From: an uncultured Bacilli bacterium
GTDB taxonomy: Bacteria > Bacillota_I > Bacilli_A > RF39 > UBA660
Length of the DNA stretch: 54,134 bases
NCBI GenBank assembly: GCA_934130045.1
Contig: CAKOXI010000007.1
Coordinates: 1-54,134 of the forward strand
Reading direction: 5' to 3'
Made by a program: the position numbers and the translations under genes. The notes under the pieces are model-generated. The model did no database searches. It was not told where the DNA came from and saw nothing but the letters and a program-made list of their open reading frames with translations. Below, one piece after another: positions 37,175-46,281 of the stretch. Numbering within the stretch: the first letter of the stretch is position 1; the number at the start of each line of letters is the position of its first letter.

Positions 37175-38908
37175 CTATTGAATTTCATTATACATATTAA
37201 ACATTGGAATTACAATTGATAATACAATAAATCCAACTCCCACTGTTAAAAAGATTATAAGCATTGGTTCAACAAATGCCTTAACCCTACCAACTGCATT
37301 TCTATGTTGCTCCTGATAATAAGTAGAAACTTTTTCCATCATTTCTGCTAGTTGTCCTGTTCTTTCACCAGTTACAATCATCTCATAGGCAGGTAACGGA
37401 AATGCCCATTGGTTTTTAAATGCTAAAGAAATTTTTTCACCCTTCGCTAAATTATTAATTGTATCTAAAATCATATTCTTATAAATTTCATTATTAGAAA
37501 TTTTGTTTAAAATTTCCATACTATCTGTAATAAAAACATTATGTTTTAATAGTGATGAGAATGTTTTTGTAAACATTGTTACTTCATTAAAAATTATTAT
37601 ATTTCCAAATACAGGTAATTTCATTGCAATTGTTTGTAAAAATTGTCTAAATGCTTTTACATTATCATATAACCATTTCATTATAACAATAAATATTACA
37701 ACTCCAACCATAAGATAAATTATATTATTTTGTAGAAATGCACTCATATTCATTACAAAAATTGTAATTCCAGGTATTTGAGCAGAATCCATAGATTCAT
37801 AAATTTCAACAAATTTTGGAACAATAAATAACATTATAAATGTCATTACCCCAACCGCAACAACAAAGATTACTGATGGATATGTTAATGCTGTAATCAT
37901 TTGTTTACGAGTAGCTTCTGCTTCACTATAATAGTTTTCCATATCATCTAAAGCTTCAGGAAGTTCACCTGTCATTTCAGAAGCTTTAACCATGTTAATT
38001 AAAAGTTTTGGAAATGCATTACCTTGTTTTTCCATAGCAGTACTAAAATTTTCTCCCATTGTCAAATCATACATCATCGACTTAAAAATTCTTTGGTAAG
38101 ATTTTTGTTTAAATTGTCTACTTAAAATTTTTAATGAGTCAACTAAAGGAATACCAGCCTTTATATAAGTTGATAATTGAGTTAAGAAAAATATTAGATC
38201 ACTTGTTTTAATTTTAGTTCTATTCGATGAATAATTGGCATGTAAAATATTAATCCATTTTGACGTCCTAATACTATATACTTCATAACCTTCATTTATT
38301 AAAAATGAATGTACTTCAACTTTTGAAAAAGCATCGAAATAACCTTTTATAATTTTACCATCTTCGTTTTTTGCAACATATTCATATATCTGTTTTTCAC
38401 TACTTTTAACTGCATCTTCACCATTAAAATCAAGTAATAAAACTTGCCTTGATAAATTTTTACGTTCTAATTGTTTCTGTTTTTGTTCTTCATTTTTTTC
38501 TTTTATTTTTTTAGGTATTGATATAATTGAAACAATTATGTCATTTATTATATCTCCTAATTTTTTCTTTTCCCTCTTTTTAAATACAACACTATTTTCT
38601 TCCTTTAATCTCTTCTTCTCTGCAATACGTTCTTGTTCTTCCAAATATTTTCTTTCTTTTTCTCTTTGCTTTGCTTGAAATTTTTCTAATTTTGATTGTT
38701 TTTCTCTTATATTTTTTTCAATTTTTAATTTATGCTTCGATGAATTTTTACTCTTTTTAATTAAAGTTATAATTGGATAAAAAAGTATTTTAAAAAAACC
38801 TGATACTATAAAATAAACATAGTAACAAATTACCATAAAACCATACCAAAAATTACTAAAAATAAATGATATAAATTTCAAAGGCGCCAAAAATATCTTC
38901 TTTATCAT
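37175..38908 (-). CDS. Type II secretion F / PilC-ComGB family protein
   Basis: About 577 residues. Two GspF domains ('FFLTQLSTYIKAGIPLVDSL' near 245 and 'FTKTFSSLLKHNVFITDSM' near 455), each ending in membrane helices. The PilC N-domain begins at about 180 ('YEYVAKNEDGKIIKGYFDA'). Unusual N-terminal extension of ~165 residues with a hydrophobic pair (about 10-50) and a Lys/Glu-rich coiled coil (65-165). Inner-membrane platform of a type IV pilus or competence pseudopilus. Start ATG at 38908 after GGGTGATG. Confidence 0.9.
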   Translation of the reverse strand: MIKKIFLAPLKFISFIFSNFWYGFMVICYYVYFIVSGFFKILFYPIITLIKKSKNSSKHKLKIEKNIREKQSKLEKFQAKQREKERKYLEEQERIAEKKRLKEENSVVFKKREKKKLGDIINDIIVSIISIPKKIKEKNEEQKQKQLERKNLSRQVLLLDFNGEDAVKSSEKQIYEYVAKNEDGKIIKGYFDAFSKVEVHSFLINEGYEVYSIRTSKWINILHANYSSNRTKIKTSDLIFFLTQLSTYIKAGIPLVDSLKILSRQFKQKSYQRIFKSMMYDLTMGENFSTAMEKQGNAFPKLLINMVKASEMTGELPEALDDMENYYSEAEATRKQMITALTYPSVIFVVAVGVMTFIMLFIVPKFVEIYESMDSAQIPGITIFVMNMSAFLQNNIIYLMVGVVIFIVIMKWLYDNVKAFRQFLQTIAMKLPVFGNIIIFNEVTMFTKTFSSLLKHNVFITDSMEILNKISNNEIYKNMILDTINNLAKGEKISLAFKNQWAFPLPAYEMIVTGERTGQLAEMMEKVSTYYQEQHRNAVGRVKAFVEPMLIIFLTVGVGFIVLSIVIPMFNMYNEIQ

Positions 38909-39034
38909 CACACATCACCCAATATTCTATTTACAATCCACTATTTATTCTAACATAAATTATATCATAAATTCATAAATTGTAAAACATTTTTTTATTT
39001 TTTCATATAATATTTTAGAAGGGAGTAATATATC

Positions 39035-39403
39035 ATGAATTATTACACACCATATTTTAATTATGTTCCATACACCGCTCCTGCTAGTAAAGGAATTATA
39101 AGTGGACTTTTAGGTGGAGTAAGAAAAATGAATTGGTCTGGAATATTATCAAATGTACAAAAAACTTTAGGAATTGTAAACCAAGCAATTCCAATGGTAA
39201 AACAAGTTTCACCAATTGTAAATAATGCAAAAACCATGTTTAAAATAATGAATGAATTTAAAAAAGTTGATACTCCACAAACTAATTTGAAATCAAATAT
39301 TGACAATATAGATAACCAAGTAGATAACTCAGAACAAAATAATTATAATACTTCTAATCTTAAACAAAATACATCTGATAATCAACCTACATTTTTTATA
39401 TAA
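39035..39403 (+). CDS. YqfQ/VrrA-like small protein
   Basis: 122 residues on the plus strand with AAGGGAG before the ATG. Gly/Tyr-rich N-terminus, then an amphipathic region 'QKTLGIVNQAIPMVKQVSPIVNNAKTMFKIMNEF', which resembles B. subtilis YqfQ, a small protein found near sigA/trmK in Bacilli. That synteny is preserved here. The C-terminal 40 residues are Asn/Gln-rich and disordered. No biochemical role is known to me. Confidence 0.65.
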   Translation: MNYYTPYFNYVPYTAPASKGIISGLLGGVRKMNWSGILSNVQKTLGIVNQAIPMVKQVSPIVNNAKTMFKIMNEFKKVDTPQTNLKSNIDNIDNQVDNSEQNNYNTSNLKQNTSDNQPTFFI

Positions 39404-39437
39404 AAAATCACAAGAATCTCATACTTGTGAATTTTTT
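39403..39437. terminator. Shared terminator of the yqfQ-like gene and trmK
   Basis: TCACAAG/CTTGTGA (39408-39414 with 39424-39430) flanked by T-rich runs on both strands. The stem contains the trmK stop codon. Confidence 0.8.
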
Positions 39438-40070
39438 AATTTTGTATAAATATGTATATTGTCTTAAGCGTAAAATAAATTTATTATTAGGTATTTGTTC
39501 TAATATATTTTTATTCTTATCATATATAATTTTATATATATTACTATAATATCTGTTTTTTCTAGCTATTGGTCCAAACAAATAATCTAAATTATTATAT
39601 TTTTGATAACCTCTCTTAAAATAAATAATAGTATATATTTTATTATGATCAATAATCATTTTTTCATCATATATATAAAAACCAAGCTTTATGCAACTTT
39701 TTCTTAAAAGGCATAAATCATTATTAGATTGAATAATAAGATTGCTTATTTTACTAATTTTTTCGTTATTTAAAATATTTATTATTGTTGATGTACCCAT
39801 TCCGGAAATTATAACTATGTCATTTTTTTTAACAATGATTTTGTTTAAGCCATTACTACAAACGATGTCTATTTTTCCATTCATATTGTATTTATCAATA
39901 TTTTTTCTAGTATTTACTAACACGTTTTCACTTATATCTGAAGCTATACATTTACAATTTTTATTTAATGTTAAATAAATATCTAAAAAACCATGATCAC
40001 ATCCTATATCAATGACTGAGCTATCGCAGTCTACAAAATCTGCAATGCATTTTAATCTTTTCGACAACAT
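39408..40070 (-). CDS. trmK: tRNA m1A22 methyltransferase TrmK
   Basis: 220 residues. Rossmann-like SAM domain with 'LKCIADFVDCDSSVIDIGCDHG', 'ASDISENVL', and 'DIVIISGMGTSTIINIL' in place of the usual catalytic loop, all typical of TrmK/YqfN. The C-terminal part is helical. It starts two bases after sigA with no strong ribosome site. Position downstream of sigA is conserved in Bacilli. Terminates with TGA, which confirms TGA as a stop here. Confidence 0.9.
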   Translation of the reverse strand: MLSKRLKCIADFVDCDSSVIDIGCDHGFLDIYLTLNKNCKCIASDISENVLVNTRKNIDKYNMNGKIDIVCSNGLNKIIVKKNDIVIISGMGTSTIINILNNEKISKISNLIIQSNNDLCLLRKSCIKLGFYIYDEKMIIDHNKIYTIIYFKRGYQKYNNLDYLFGPIARKNRYYSNIYKIIYDKNKNILEQIPNNKFILRLRQYTYLYKIKKFTSMRFL

Positions 40071-40072
40071 AA

Positions 40073-41158
40073 TTAATCACTCATATAATCTTTTAATTTC
40101 CTTGATCTTGATGGATGACGCAATTTTCTAAGTGCCTTAGCCTCAATTTGTCTAATACGTTCTCTAGTTACCCCAAACATTTGACCAACTTCTTCCAATG
40201 TTCTTGATTTTCCATCTTCAAGTCCAAATCTTAATCTAATGACTTTTTCCTCACGTTCTGTTAAAGTAAGCAATACCTCTGAAATCTCATCTTTTAATAA
40301 TTCATTTTCAGCATATTCCTCTGGGCTCATATTTCGTTCATCTTTTATAAAATCACCTAAATGTGAGTCATCCTCTTCCCCGATTGGAGTTTCTAAACTA
40401 ACTGGCTCTTGAGAAATTTTATATATGTCTCTTATTTTATCAATTGAAACATTCATTTTTTTAGCTAATTCTTCTTCACTTGGTTCCCTATTTAATTCAA
40501 GTGTTAATTGTCTTTGTACCCTTGCAAGTTTATTTATTGTTTCTACCATATGAACAGGAACTCTAATTGTTCTTGCTTGGTCGGCAATAGCTCTAGTTAT
40601 AGCTTGTCTAATCCACCATGTTGCATATGTAGAAAATTTATAACCCTTTGAAACATCAAATTTTTCTACAGCTTTCATAAGTCCGATATTACCTTCTTGA
40701 ATTAAATCCAAAAATAGCATACCCCTTCCAACATATCTTTTAGCAATACTAACAACTAAACGTAAATTAGCTTCTGCTAATATAGCCTTTGCTTCTTGAT
40801 CACCGGCAATAATTCTATCTGCTAGGCTAAGTTCTTCTTCCATAGTTAACAATTTTATTTGACCAATTTCTTTTAAATACATTCTAACTGGATCATTTAT
40901 AGTTAAATCTTTTGTTATATCATTATCATCTAATAAAATTTTTTCAATATTGCCATTAGAATCACCATTTTCATCATCATCAGAAACTACAGCAATGTTA
41001 TTCTCATTAAATAGATTATATAACTCATCCAATGAATCAGAGTCAAGATCTAATCCTTTTAATGTATTTGCTAACTCCTCATAAGTAATAAAACCCTTTT
41101 CTTTTCCCTTTTTTACTAATTCGTTTTTTCTTTCTTCAAATGTTTTTATTTCGTTCAT
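40073..41158 (-). CDS. sigA: Primary RNA polymerase sigma factor SigA
   Basis: 361 residues. Region 1.1-like N-terminus, then 'DDLTINDPVRMYLKEIGQIKLL' area (region 1.2), 'LFLDLIQEGNIGLMKAVEKFD' and 'FSTYATWWIRQAI' (region 2), region 3, and 'LRFGLEDGKSRTLEEVG' with the HTH 'FGVTRERIRQIEAKALRKL' (region 4). A full-length housekeeping sigma. GGAGGAATTACA before the ATG. The start overlaps the end of dnaG by four bases, as in the macromolecular-synthesis operon. Confidence 0.96.
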   Translation of the reverse strand: MNEIKTFEERKNELVKKGKEKGFITYEELANTLKGLDLDSDSLDELYNLFNENNIAVVSDDDENGDSNGNIEKILLDDNDITKDLTINDPVRMYLKEIGQIKLLTMEEELSLADRIIAGDQEAKAILAEANLRLVVSIAKRYVGRGMLFLDLIQEGNIGLMKAVEKFDVSKGYKFSTYATWWIRQAITRAIADQARTIRVPVHMVETINKLARVQRQLTLELNREPSEEELAKKMNVSIDKIRDIYKISQEPVSLETPIGEEDDSHLGDFIKDERNMSPEEYAENELLKDEISEVLLTLTEREEKVIRLRFGLEDGKSRTLEEVGQMFGVTRERIRQIEAKALRKLRHPSRSRKLKDYMSD

Positions 41159-42918
41159 TGTAATTCCTCCATTTTTTCTGATTGTCTTTGTTTTAATTCT
41201 AGCATTTTTTGTGCTAATGCTAATTTTTGTTCACGGTCTGTGGTAACTTGCATTTTATTTTTTAAATCCTTCTTTTCTGAATCAATAAAATATTCCTTTA
41301 TAACACTTATATAATCATCTATTTGTGCATCATTATATTGATCATTTAACTGTAAAGAGGCAATTTCACCTATTAAATTAATCATTTCATTATCATCAAT
41401 AAATGAATTCATTAAATCAGCAACATTAATTGAACCATTATTTTGATAAAATCCTTTTATTTCACTAGCCAATATTCTATATTTTTCAATAGGTATATAT
41501 ACATTAGAATTATTATATTTTTTTATAACTTTCTTATCTTTTAACATATAATGTATTAGATGTTTAATGGCTAATTCATATTTATTTTCTCTAACTTTTT
41601 TTATATTATTTTTTTTCTCTATAGGTTTTAAATTTTTTGTTTTATTTAAATTATTTCTCAAAAAATCGATATCTAAATTTGATTCAATACTAAGTTTTTT
41701 TAATGTTAATTCTCTTAATACTTCATCATCTACCTTTGATAATTCAGAAATAATTGTGTTAATATATGATGCAATATCTGCATTATTATTTAAATTTTTC
41801 CCTTTTTTATAAAATGACAATTTAAAATCCATAAAATTCATCGGATTTTCTATTTTGTAGAGAAACTTTTCTTTTCCAAATTTTTTTATGTATTCATCGG
41901 GATCTAAACCATCATCTAATCTCACAATTTTTGGTATAATGCCTATACTTTCAAGCTCATTTCCGCAAGAAACTGTAGCTTTTCCTCCTGCATCATCGCC
42001 ATCAAAACAAATTATAACATTTTTAGCAATTTTTTTTACGAGTAATGCATGTTCTTTTGTAAAAGCTGTACCCATCGTAGCAATAACATTTTCAACACCA
42101 ATACTAACGGTTCTTATTAAATCTAATTGTCCTTCCATTATAATTACACTATTTTTTTGTCTACATATACTTTTTGCTTGATGATAGTTATATAAAAGTT
42201 CTCCTTTTTTAAAAATTGGAGTTTCTTTGGTATTAATGTACTTTGAAACCTGTTTAGTATCCTCACCATTAAAAATTCTTCCACTAAATCCTACAACTTT
42301 ACCACTCACATCCCATATAGGAAACATTATTCTATTACTATAAATATCCCTATATCCATAATCATTTTTAACAATTAAACCACTTTTTAACATATCATTA
42401 TATGATTTTTTTTTATTAATCAACATTTTCGTTAATAGTTCATGATTAGTTAAAGATAAACCAATCATGAATTTTTTTATAAGTGTATCATCAAAACCTC
42501 TTTCATATAAATATTCCTTAGCACTTTTCCCAGCAAGTGTATTTATGTTATTTTGATAAAATTTTGAAGCTATATCATATATTTCATATAACTCAGTATT
42601 CTTATTAAAAGTACTTTCTACTTTAGAATTTATCGTTACATTTATACCAGCTTTATCAGCAATTATTTTTAAAGCTTCCTTAAAAGAAATATTTTCATAA
42701 TTCATAACAAACTGGATAGCATTTCCGCTAGCTTTACATGAAAAACATGTATATATTTGTTTTTGTTCTGATACACAAAAACTTGGATCACCATCAGGAT
42801 GAAATGGACAAACTCCAAAATAATTTTTACCTCGTTTAGTTAGGGGAATATAATTAGATACTATATCAACAATATTTACACTATTCACGATATCGTTTAT
42901 TTGTTCACTAGTAAGCAT
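41155..42918 (-). CDS. dnaG: DNA primase
   Basis: About 587 residues from the ATG at 42918, preceded by GGGGGCGAG; the frame is open for 20 more codons but has no better start. N-terminal zinc-binding domain ('CPFH' and 'CFSC'), then the TOPRIM core with 'IIMEGQLDLI' and 'CFDGDDAG', then a C-terminal DnaB-interaction region. Synthesises replication primers. Downstream sigA overlaps. Confidence 0.95.
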   Translation of the reverse strand: MLTSEQINDIVNSVNIVDIVSNYIPLTKRGKNYFGVCPFHPDGDPSFCVSEQKQIYTCFSCKASGNAIQFVMNYENISFKEALKIIADKAGINVTINSKVESTFNKNTELYEIYDIASKFYQNNINTLAGKSAKEYLYERGFDDTLIKKFMIGLSLTNHELLTKMLINKKKSYNDMLKSGLIVKNDYGYRDIYSNRIMFPIWDVSGKVVGFSGRIFNGEDTKQVSKYINTKETPIFKKGELLYNYHQAKSICRQKNSVIIMEGQLDLIRTVSIGVENVIATMGTAFTKEHALLVKKIAKNVIICFDGDDAGGKATVSCGNELESIGIIPKIVRLDDGLDPDEYIKKFGKEKFLYKIENPMNFMDFKLSFYKKGKNLNNNADIASYINTIISELSKVDDEVLRELTLKKLSIESNLDIDFLRNNLNKTKNLKPIEKKNNIKKVRENKYELAIKHLIHYMLKDKKVIKKYNNSNVYIPIEKYRILASEIKGFYQNNGSINVADLMNSFIDDNEMINLIGEIASLQLNDQYNDAQIDDYISVIKEYFIDSEKKDLKNKMQVTTDREQKLALAQKMLELKQRQSEKMEELQ

Positions 42919-42975
42919 ATACTCGCCCCCTATATATAAATATACGACAAAAAATTCAAAAATCCTTTTTTTTAT

Positions 42976-43010
42976 CAAAAAAAAATGAAAAAATTAATCA
43001 ATTTTTTCAT
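42976..43010 (-). terminator. Terminator of the phosphodiester glycosidase operon
   Basis: Perfect 11-bp stem ATGAAAAAATT/AATTTTTTCAT with a 4-base loop and a following run of T on the minus strand. It isolates the dnaG operon. Confidence 0.8.
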
Positions 43011-43019
43011 TATATATTT

Positions 43020-44075
43020 TTATTTAGGTAATAATGCCCAACCATTAACAACATATCTTCCACCAGTTTTTGCAGCATTAGGCATTAATTTATTATAAGT
43101 TTCTCCATTAACAATTAATGTTGAGGAATTTCCACCATCTAAATTTGCAGCATTATGTGCACCATATCGCATAAGAAGTTCAATCATATCAGTTAATGTG
43201 GCACCATCAACATATAATGCACTTCCATCTACTACTAAAAACATAATAATGCCATCTTTTCTTTGCGCTATTGCGACACGAGGAGATCTACCATAACCAC
43301 CATCTCCAACAGTTGTCATCGGAGTACCATTAACAATTAGGAATGGTCCAAATTCTAATGCATCACGAACATTACTATTAGCAATGGCATTTTCAGCAGA
43401 GTCAACTGTAAGCAATAATTTATTATCATTAGTCATAGCAATTAAATTAGCATTAGGATTATATCCTGCACTCCATATAATTTTTCCATTATTAACTACA
43501 TAACCAATTGGTGAACCAATTCCCCAACCGTCTTCTTCTAGAAATCCTCCACCATTGATACATACAAGTCCATTATATCTTTTACACATATCAATAGTTT
43601 TTTCACCAAGTTTTGTACCTAAAACTTCTTTAGTTATCAAATGAACTCTAGATGGATCGTATATTGCAACTAAATATCCTTTATTATTACCAATATCTAC
43701 ATTTATTATTTTGTAATCATCATTACCTGGATCACGAGTTAAAATTTCTTCATCTTCTTTAGAATCATAACGTGTTTTTTCACCTGTATCAATAACAATT
43801 TGATCTAGGTCAACCTCCTCATCTACTGGCACATAATAATTTGAGTCCAAAACATTTTGAACCATCTGTTCACTGTAAAATACATAAGCCAAATATTTAT
43901 GAGACATAGTTCTTAAGGCAGTTGTAACAATCATCGTTTTAAAAGAAGGAATAAAATAAACAATTCCAAAACATACTAAAGCACATAAATCTAAAATTAT
44001 AAATACTATTGTTGATTTATAGATTTTCTTTTTCTTCTTTGGTTGTTCTAAATTTTTATCATTAAATTCATTCAT
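43020..44075 (-). CDS. Phosphodiester glycosidase (NAGPA-like) exported protein
   Basis: About 351 residues from the ATG at 44075, with GGAGG nine bases upstream that overlaps the stop of the previous gene. N-terminal basic segment and one membrane helix (about 15-40), then an extracellular NAGPA-type domain: 'VCINGGGFLEE', 'EFGPFLIVNG', 'GRSPRVAIAQ' and 'AANLDGGNSSTLIVNG'. Such proteins hydrolyse or process phosphodiester-linked sugars in exopolysaccharides or wall polymers. Confidence 0.85.
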   Translation of the reverse strand: MNEFNDKNLEQPKKKKKIYKSTIVFIILDLCALVCFGIVYFIPSFKTMIVTTALRTMSHKYLAYVFYSEQMVQNVLDSNYYVPVDEEVDLDQIVIDTGEKTRYDSKEDEEILTRDPGNDDYKIINVDIGNNKGYLVAIYDPSRVHLITKEVLGTKLGEKTIDMCKRYNGLVCINGGGFLEEDGWGIGSPIGYVVNNGKIIWSAGYNPNANLIAMTNDNKLLLTVDSAENAIANSNVRDALEFGPFLIVNGTPMTTVGDGGYGRSPRVAIAQRKDGIIMFLVVDGSALYVDGATLTDMIELLMRYGAHNAANLDGGNSSTLIVNGETYNKLMPNAAKTGGRYVVNGWALLPK

Positions 44076-44076
44076 A

Positions 44077-45396
44077 CTAAGCCTCCAAAATATAAGGATC
44101 ATTAACTGTTCCATTACCACTTATAATTTTATTCTTTTTAATTGTTATAGCAGGTTTAATATATCTATTTTGTGTAGTTACTGACTCAAACAAGTAACCA
44201 CTCATATCAAATCCAAATATTTTACCGTTACTACCTTTTGTCATTAAATAATAATTTTTTGTATCATTGTTTAATTTTATATCAGCAATATTATATAATC
44301 CTACTTTAGCAGATACTTTGTCTTTATATATATTTGTCAAGTCATCATTATATTCTCCTGTATACCAATCACTAGTTATAATTAAATCTTTATATGATAA
44401 ACTCTCATAAAAATTATTATTTAAGAAATATGCTAAACTACTAGTCGAAGTTATAGAAAAATTATTTGTATCTCCAAATCTATAACTTGAATTTCCATTA
44501 TTATAATAATTAGCTAAAGCAAGTCTAATAGTATCATTACTTATTTCATAAACAATCCAATTATCATTACCTAATTTAACATAACTACCTAATGATAAAC
44601 CTTCATTATATCCAATTTTATATGGATTATTATAAGATCCATCACCTGTTTCATAATAAACAGTTGTGTTTAAAGTAATTGTTGGTCTTATTCCATAAGA
44701 ATCTGTTATTTCTGATTTTGAAATTTTGTTGCCATCCACAAACCAAGCATAACCATCCTCACTCATAGTTGATAGCCAATACTCATCATTTATATTTAAA
44801 TAAGTATCTTCATCAACCATACTATTTGTGTAATCAAGTACACTTAACATTCCAACATAGTCATCATTTAATGTATTATCACATTTGAAAGAAGAAATAC
44901 TAGAAACTACATTTAAACATACTAAAGTATTTTTCAAATAATCTTCTGAATTATATAAATTTTTAGCAAAAATTCCTGTATTATCACCATTTTCATTTAA
45001 CCAATTTCTAACTTGGCTAGTTTTATAATTTGAATCTTCCGTTCCCCACATAAATTCATTCATGATTTTATCAGTTACTAAATTAATTGAACCATCACTA
45101 TTTATTTTAACAATTCTCCATAATACACCAGAATATAATACATAATTATTTACATTTTTTCCCTTAAAAATAAAATCATTTCCTACACTGTATAATCCAT
45201 CTCCTACTTTTGATTCAGGATTATCACTTCTAACTTTTGAAGATAAAAGTTGTAAAGTTTGACCATTTTCAGTTTTCTTATTAAACTTTTTATAGTAATA
45301 AATAAATCTAAATCCATAAAAAATCATACAAAAAGAAATAAATACAATACTGATAAATATAAAAACTTTTTGCTTATTTATAACTCTTTTTTTCAT
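44077..45396 (-). CDS. DUF6273-like exported membrane-anchored protein
   Basis: About 439 residues from the ATG at 45396; GAGGGAG lies nine bases upstream, and a TTG further up falls inside that site. One N-terminal membrane helix (about 10-30), then an extracellular part with two related halves: 'LYSGVLWRIVKINSDGSINL' ... 'VRNWLNE' ... 'YGIRPTITLN', and 'LGNDNWIVYEISNDTIRLAL' ... 'RYIKPAITIK'. This is the pattern of DUF6273-type domains common in surface proteins of gut Firmicutes. Overlaps the ribosome site of the glycosidase gene, so both are co-translated. Confidence 0.75.
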   Translation of the reverse strand: MKKRVINKQKVFIFISIVFISFCMIFYGFRFIYYYKKFNKKTENGQTLQLLSSKVRSDNPESKVGDGLYSVGNDFIFKGKNVNNYVLYSGVLWRIVKINSDGSINLVTDKIMNEFMWGTEDSNYKTSQVRNWLNENGDNTGIFAKNLYNSEDYLKNTLVCLNVVSSISSFKCDNTLNDDYVGMLSVLDYTNSMVDEDTYLNINDEYWLSTMSEDGYAWFVDGNKISKSEITDSYGIRPTITLNTTVYYETGDGSYNNPYKIGYNEGLSLGSYVKLGNDNWIVYEISNDTIRLALANYYNNGNSSYRFGDTNNFSITSTSSLAYFLNNNFYESLSYKDLIITSDWYTGEYNDDLTNIYKDKVSAKVGLYNIADIKLNNDTKNYYLMTKGSNGKIFGFDMSGYLFESVTTQNRYIKPAITIKKNKIISGNGTVNDPYILEA

Positions 45397-45423
45397 GCAA
45401 CAACGCTCCCTCAATTCTAGTTA

Positions 45424-45452
45424 ATTATATCAAAATAGATAATTTAAATCAA
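45424..45452 (-). promoter_or_regulatory. Promoter of the DUF6273-like operon
   Basis: TTGATT (45447-45452), 17 bases, TATAAT (45424-45429) on the minus strand. The -35 box lies only seven bases from the left 31-bp island repeat. Confidence 0.75.
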
Positions 45453-45458
45453 TGCGTT

Positions 45459-45489
45459 TTATAAAATAAAAAAATATATTTTCTATTTT
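45459..45489. repeat. Left copy of 31-bp island-flanking direct repeat
   Basis: Identical over 31 bases to 48337-48367 and in the same orientation; both neighbours differ at the first flanking base on each side. It is A+T-only except for one C. Lies between the promoter of the DUF6273-like gene and the island. Confidence 0.8.
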
Positions 45490-45565
45490 ATATTCAACAA
45501 CTGTCAAAGTCAGGATATAGCACTAATTTATAAGGAATATTTAAAAAAATCATGGTATTTTTTCC

Positions 45566-45600
45566 ATATAGAAAACTTTAACTAAGTATGTTTTCTATAT
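45566..45600. repeat. 11-bp inverted repeat in the island's non-coding left end
   Basis: ATATAGAAAAC (45566-45576) and GTTTTCTATAT (45590-45600), perfect arms with a 13-base loop. Lies downstream of the HEPN pseudogene with no T-run on the minus strand, so it may be a degraded terminator or a recombination site. The rest of 45490-45663 holds nothing I recognise. Confidence 0.5.
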
Positions 45601-45663
45601 TTACTATGTTATAAAATATACTCCTATAATATAAAAATTAATAATCGGTCTCTAATAATTTTC

Positions 45664-46185
45664 TCACTGTTTTAAGGAAATTATAGAATTATTTTTAAAA
45701 ATAAAATTTCTTAATGCAACTGTTAATATCATATATAATCTTTCACTTAATCTTTGTTCTAACATTTGATCAAAGTTTAAATAAATCTCATATTCAATCT
45801 CTTCTATTGTAAAACTATAATCATTAATTAATTTAAGCTGATGTAGTTTAACAATTGCTTCTTCGTATTCACCATGAATTATTTTTGATCTATAATCATA
45901 AGCTAATTTAATTTCATTTTAAGAATATTTATCACGTTTTAACAAATTAATACACTTATTTTGAAGTTGTTTTGAAATATTATTATTTCCCTTTACTAAT
46001 AATAATTCAAGAATTGAAATATAATTAATAATCTTTTTTTTTGCACTTATTTGTTCATTTAAATCTAGGATTTCTAAAATAAACATAAAATTTTTATAGT
46101 TATTTTTGTTTTCCATAGCATCGTCAAAATAATTATAAAAATTACTATATTTAATATTTTTTACTTTTTTATTATTAAAAGCCAT
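45664..46185 (-). pseudogene. HEPN-domain protein broken by an in-frame TAA
   Basis: The first 88 codons (46185 to 45922) end at TAA (45919-45921), but the same frame stays open for 84 more codons to a TGA at 45664. Right after the stop it reads 'NEIKLAYDYRSKIIHGEY', an RSKIIH (RxxxxH) HEPN motif of the Apea-like type, so the two halves are one interrupted gene. Upstream helices ('ISILELLLVKG') fit the HEPN N-part. The frame is also open ~17 codons before the ATG without a better start, so the 5' end may be lost too. Probably inactive. An operon position after the TIR gene suggests they once worked together. Confidence 0.75.
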
Positions 46186-46281
46186 GAAATCATTTAATTT
46201 AAATTTATAATTTTTTTCTTTAATATTTAGCTTTAATTAATATTTTTTTGTTACATTTTGACCCTACACACTTAGTGATAA

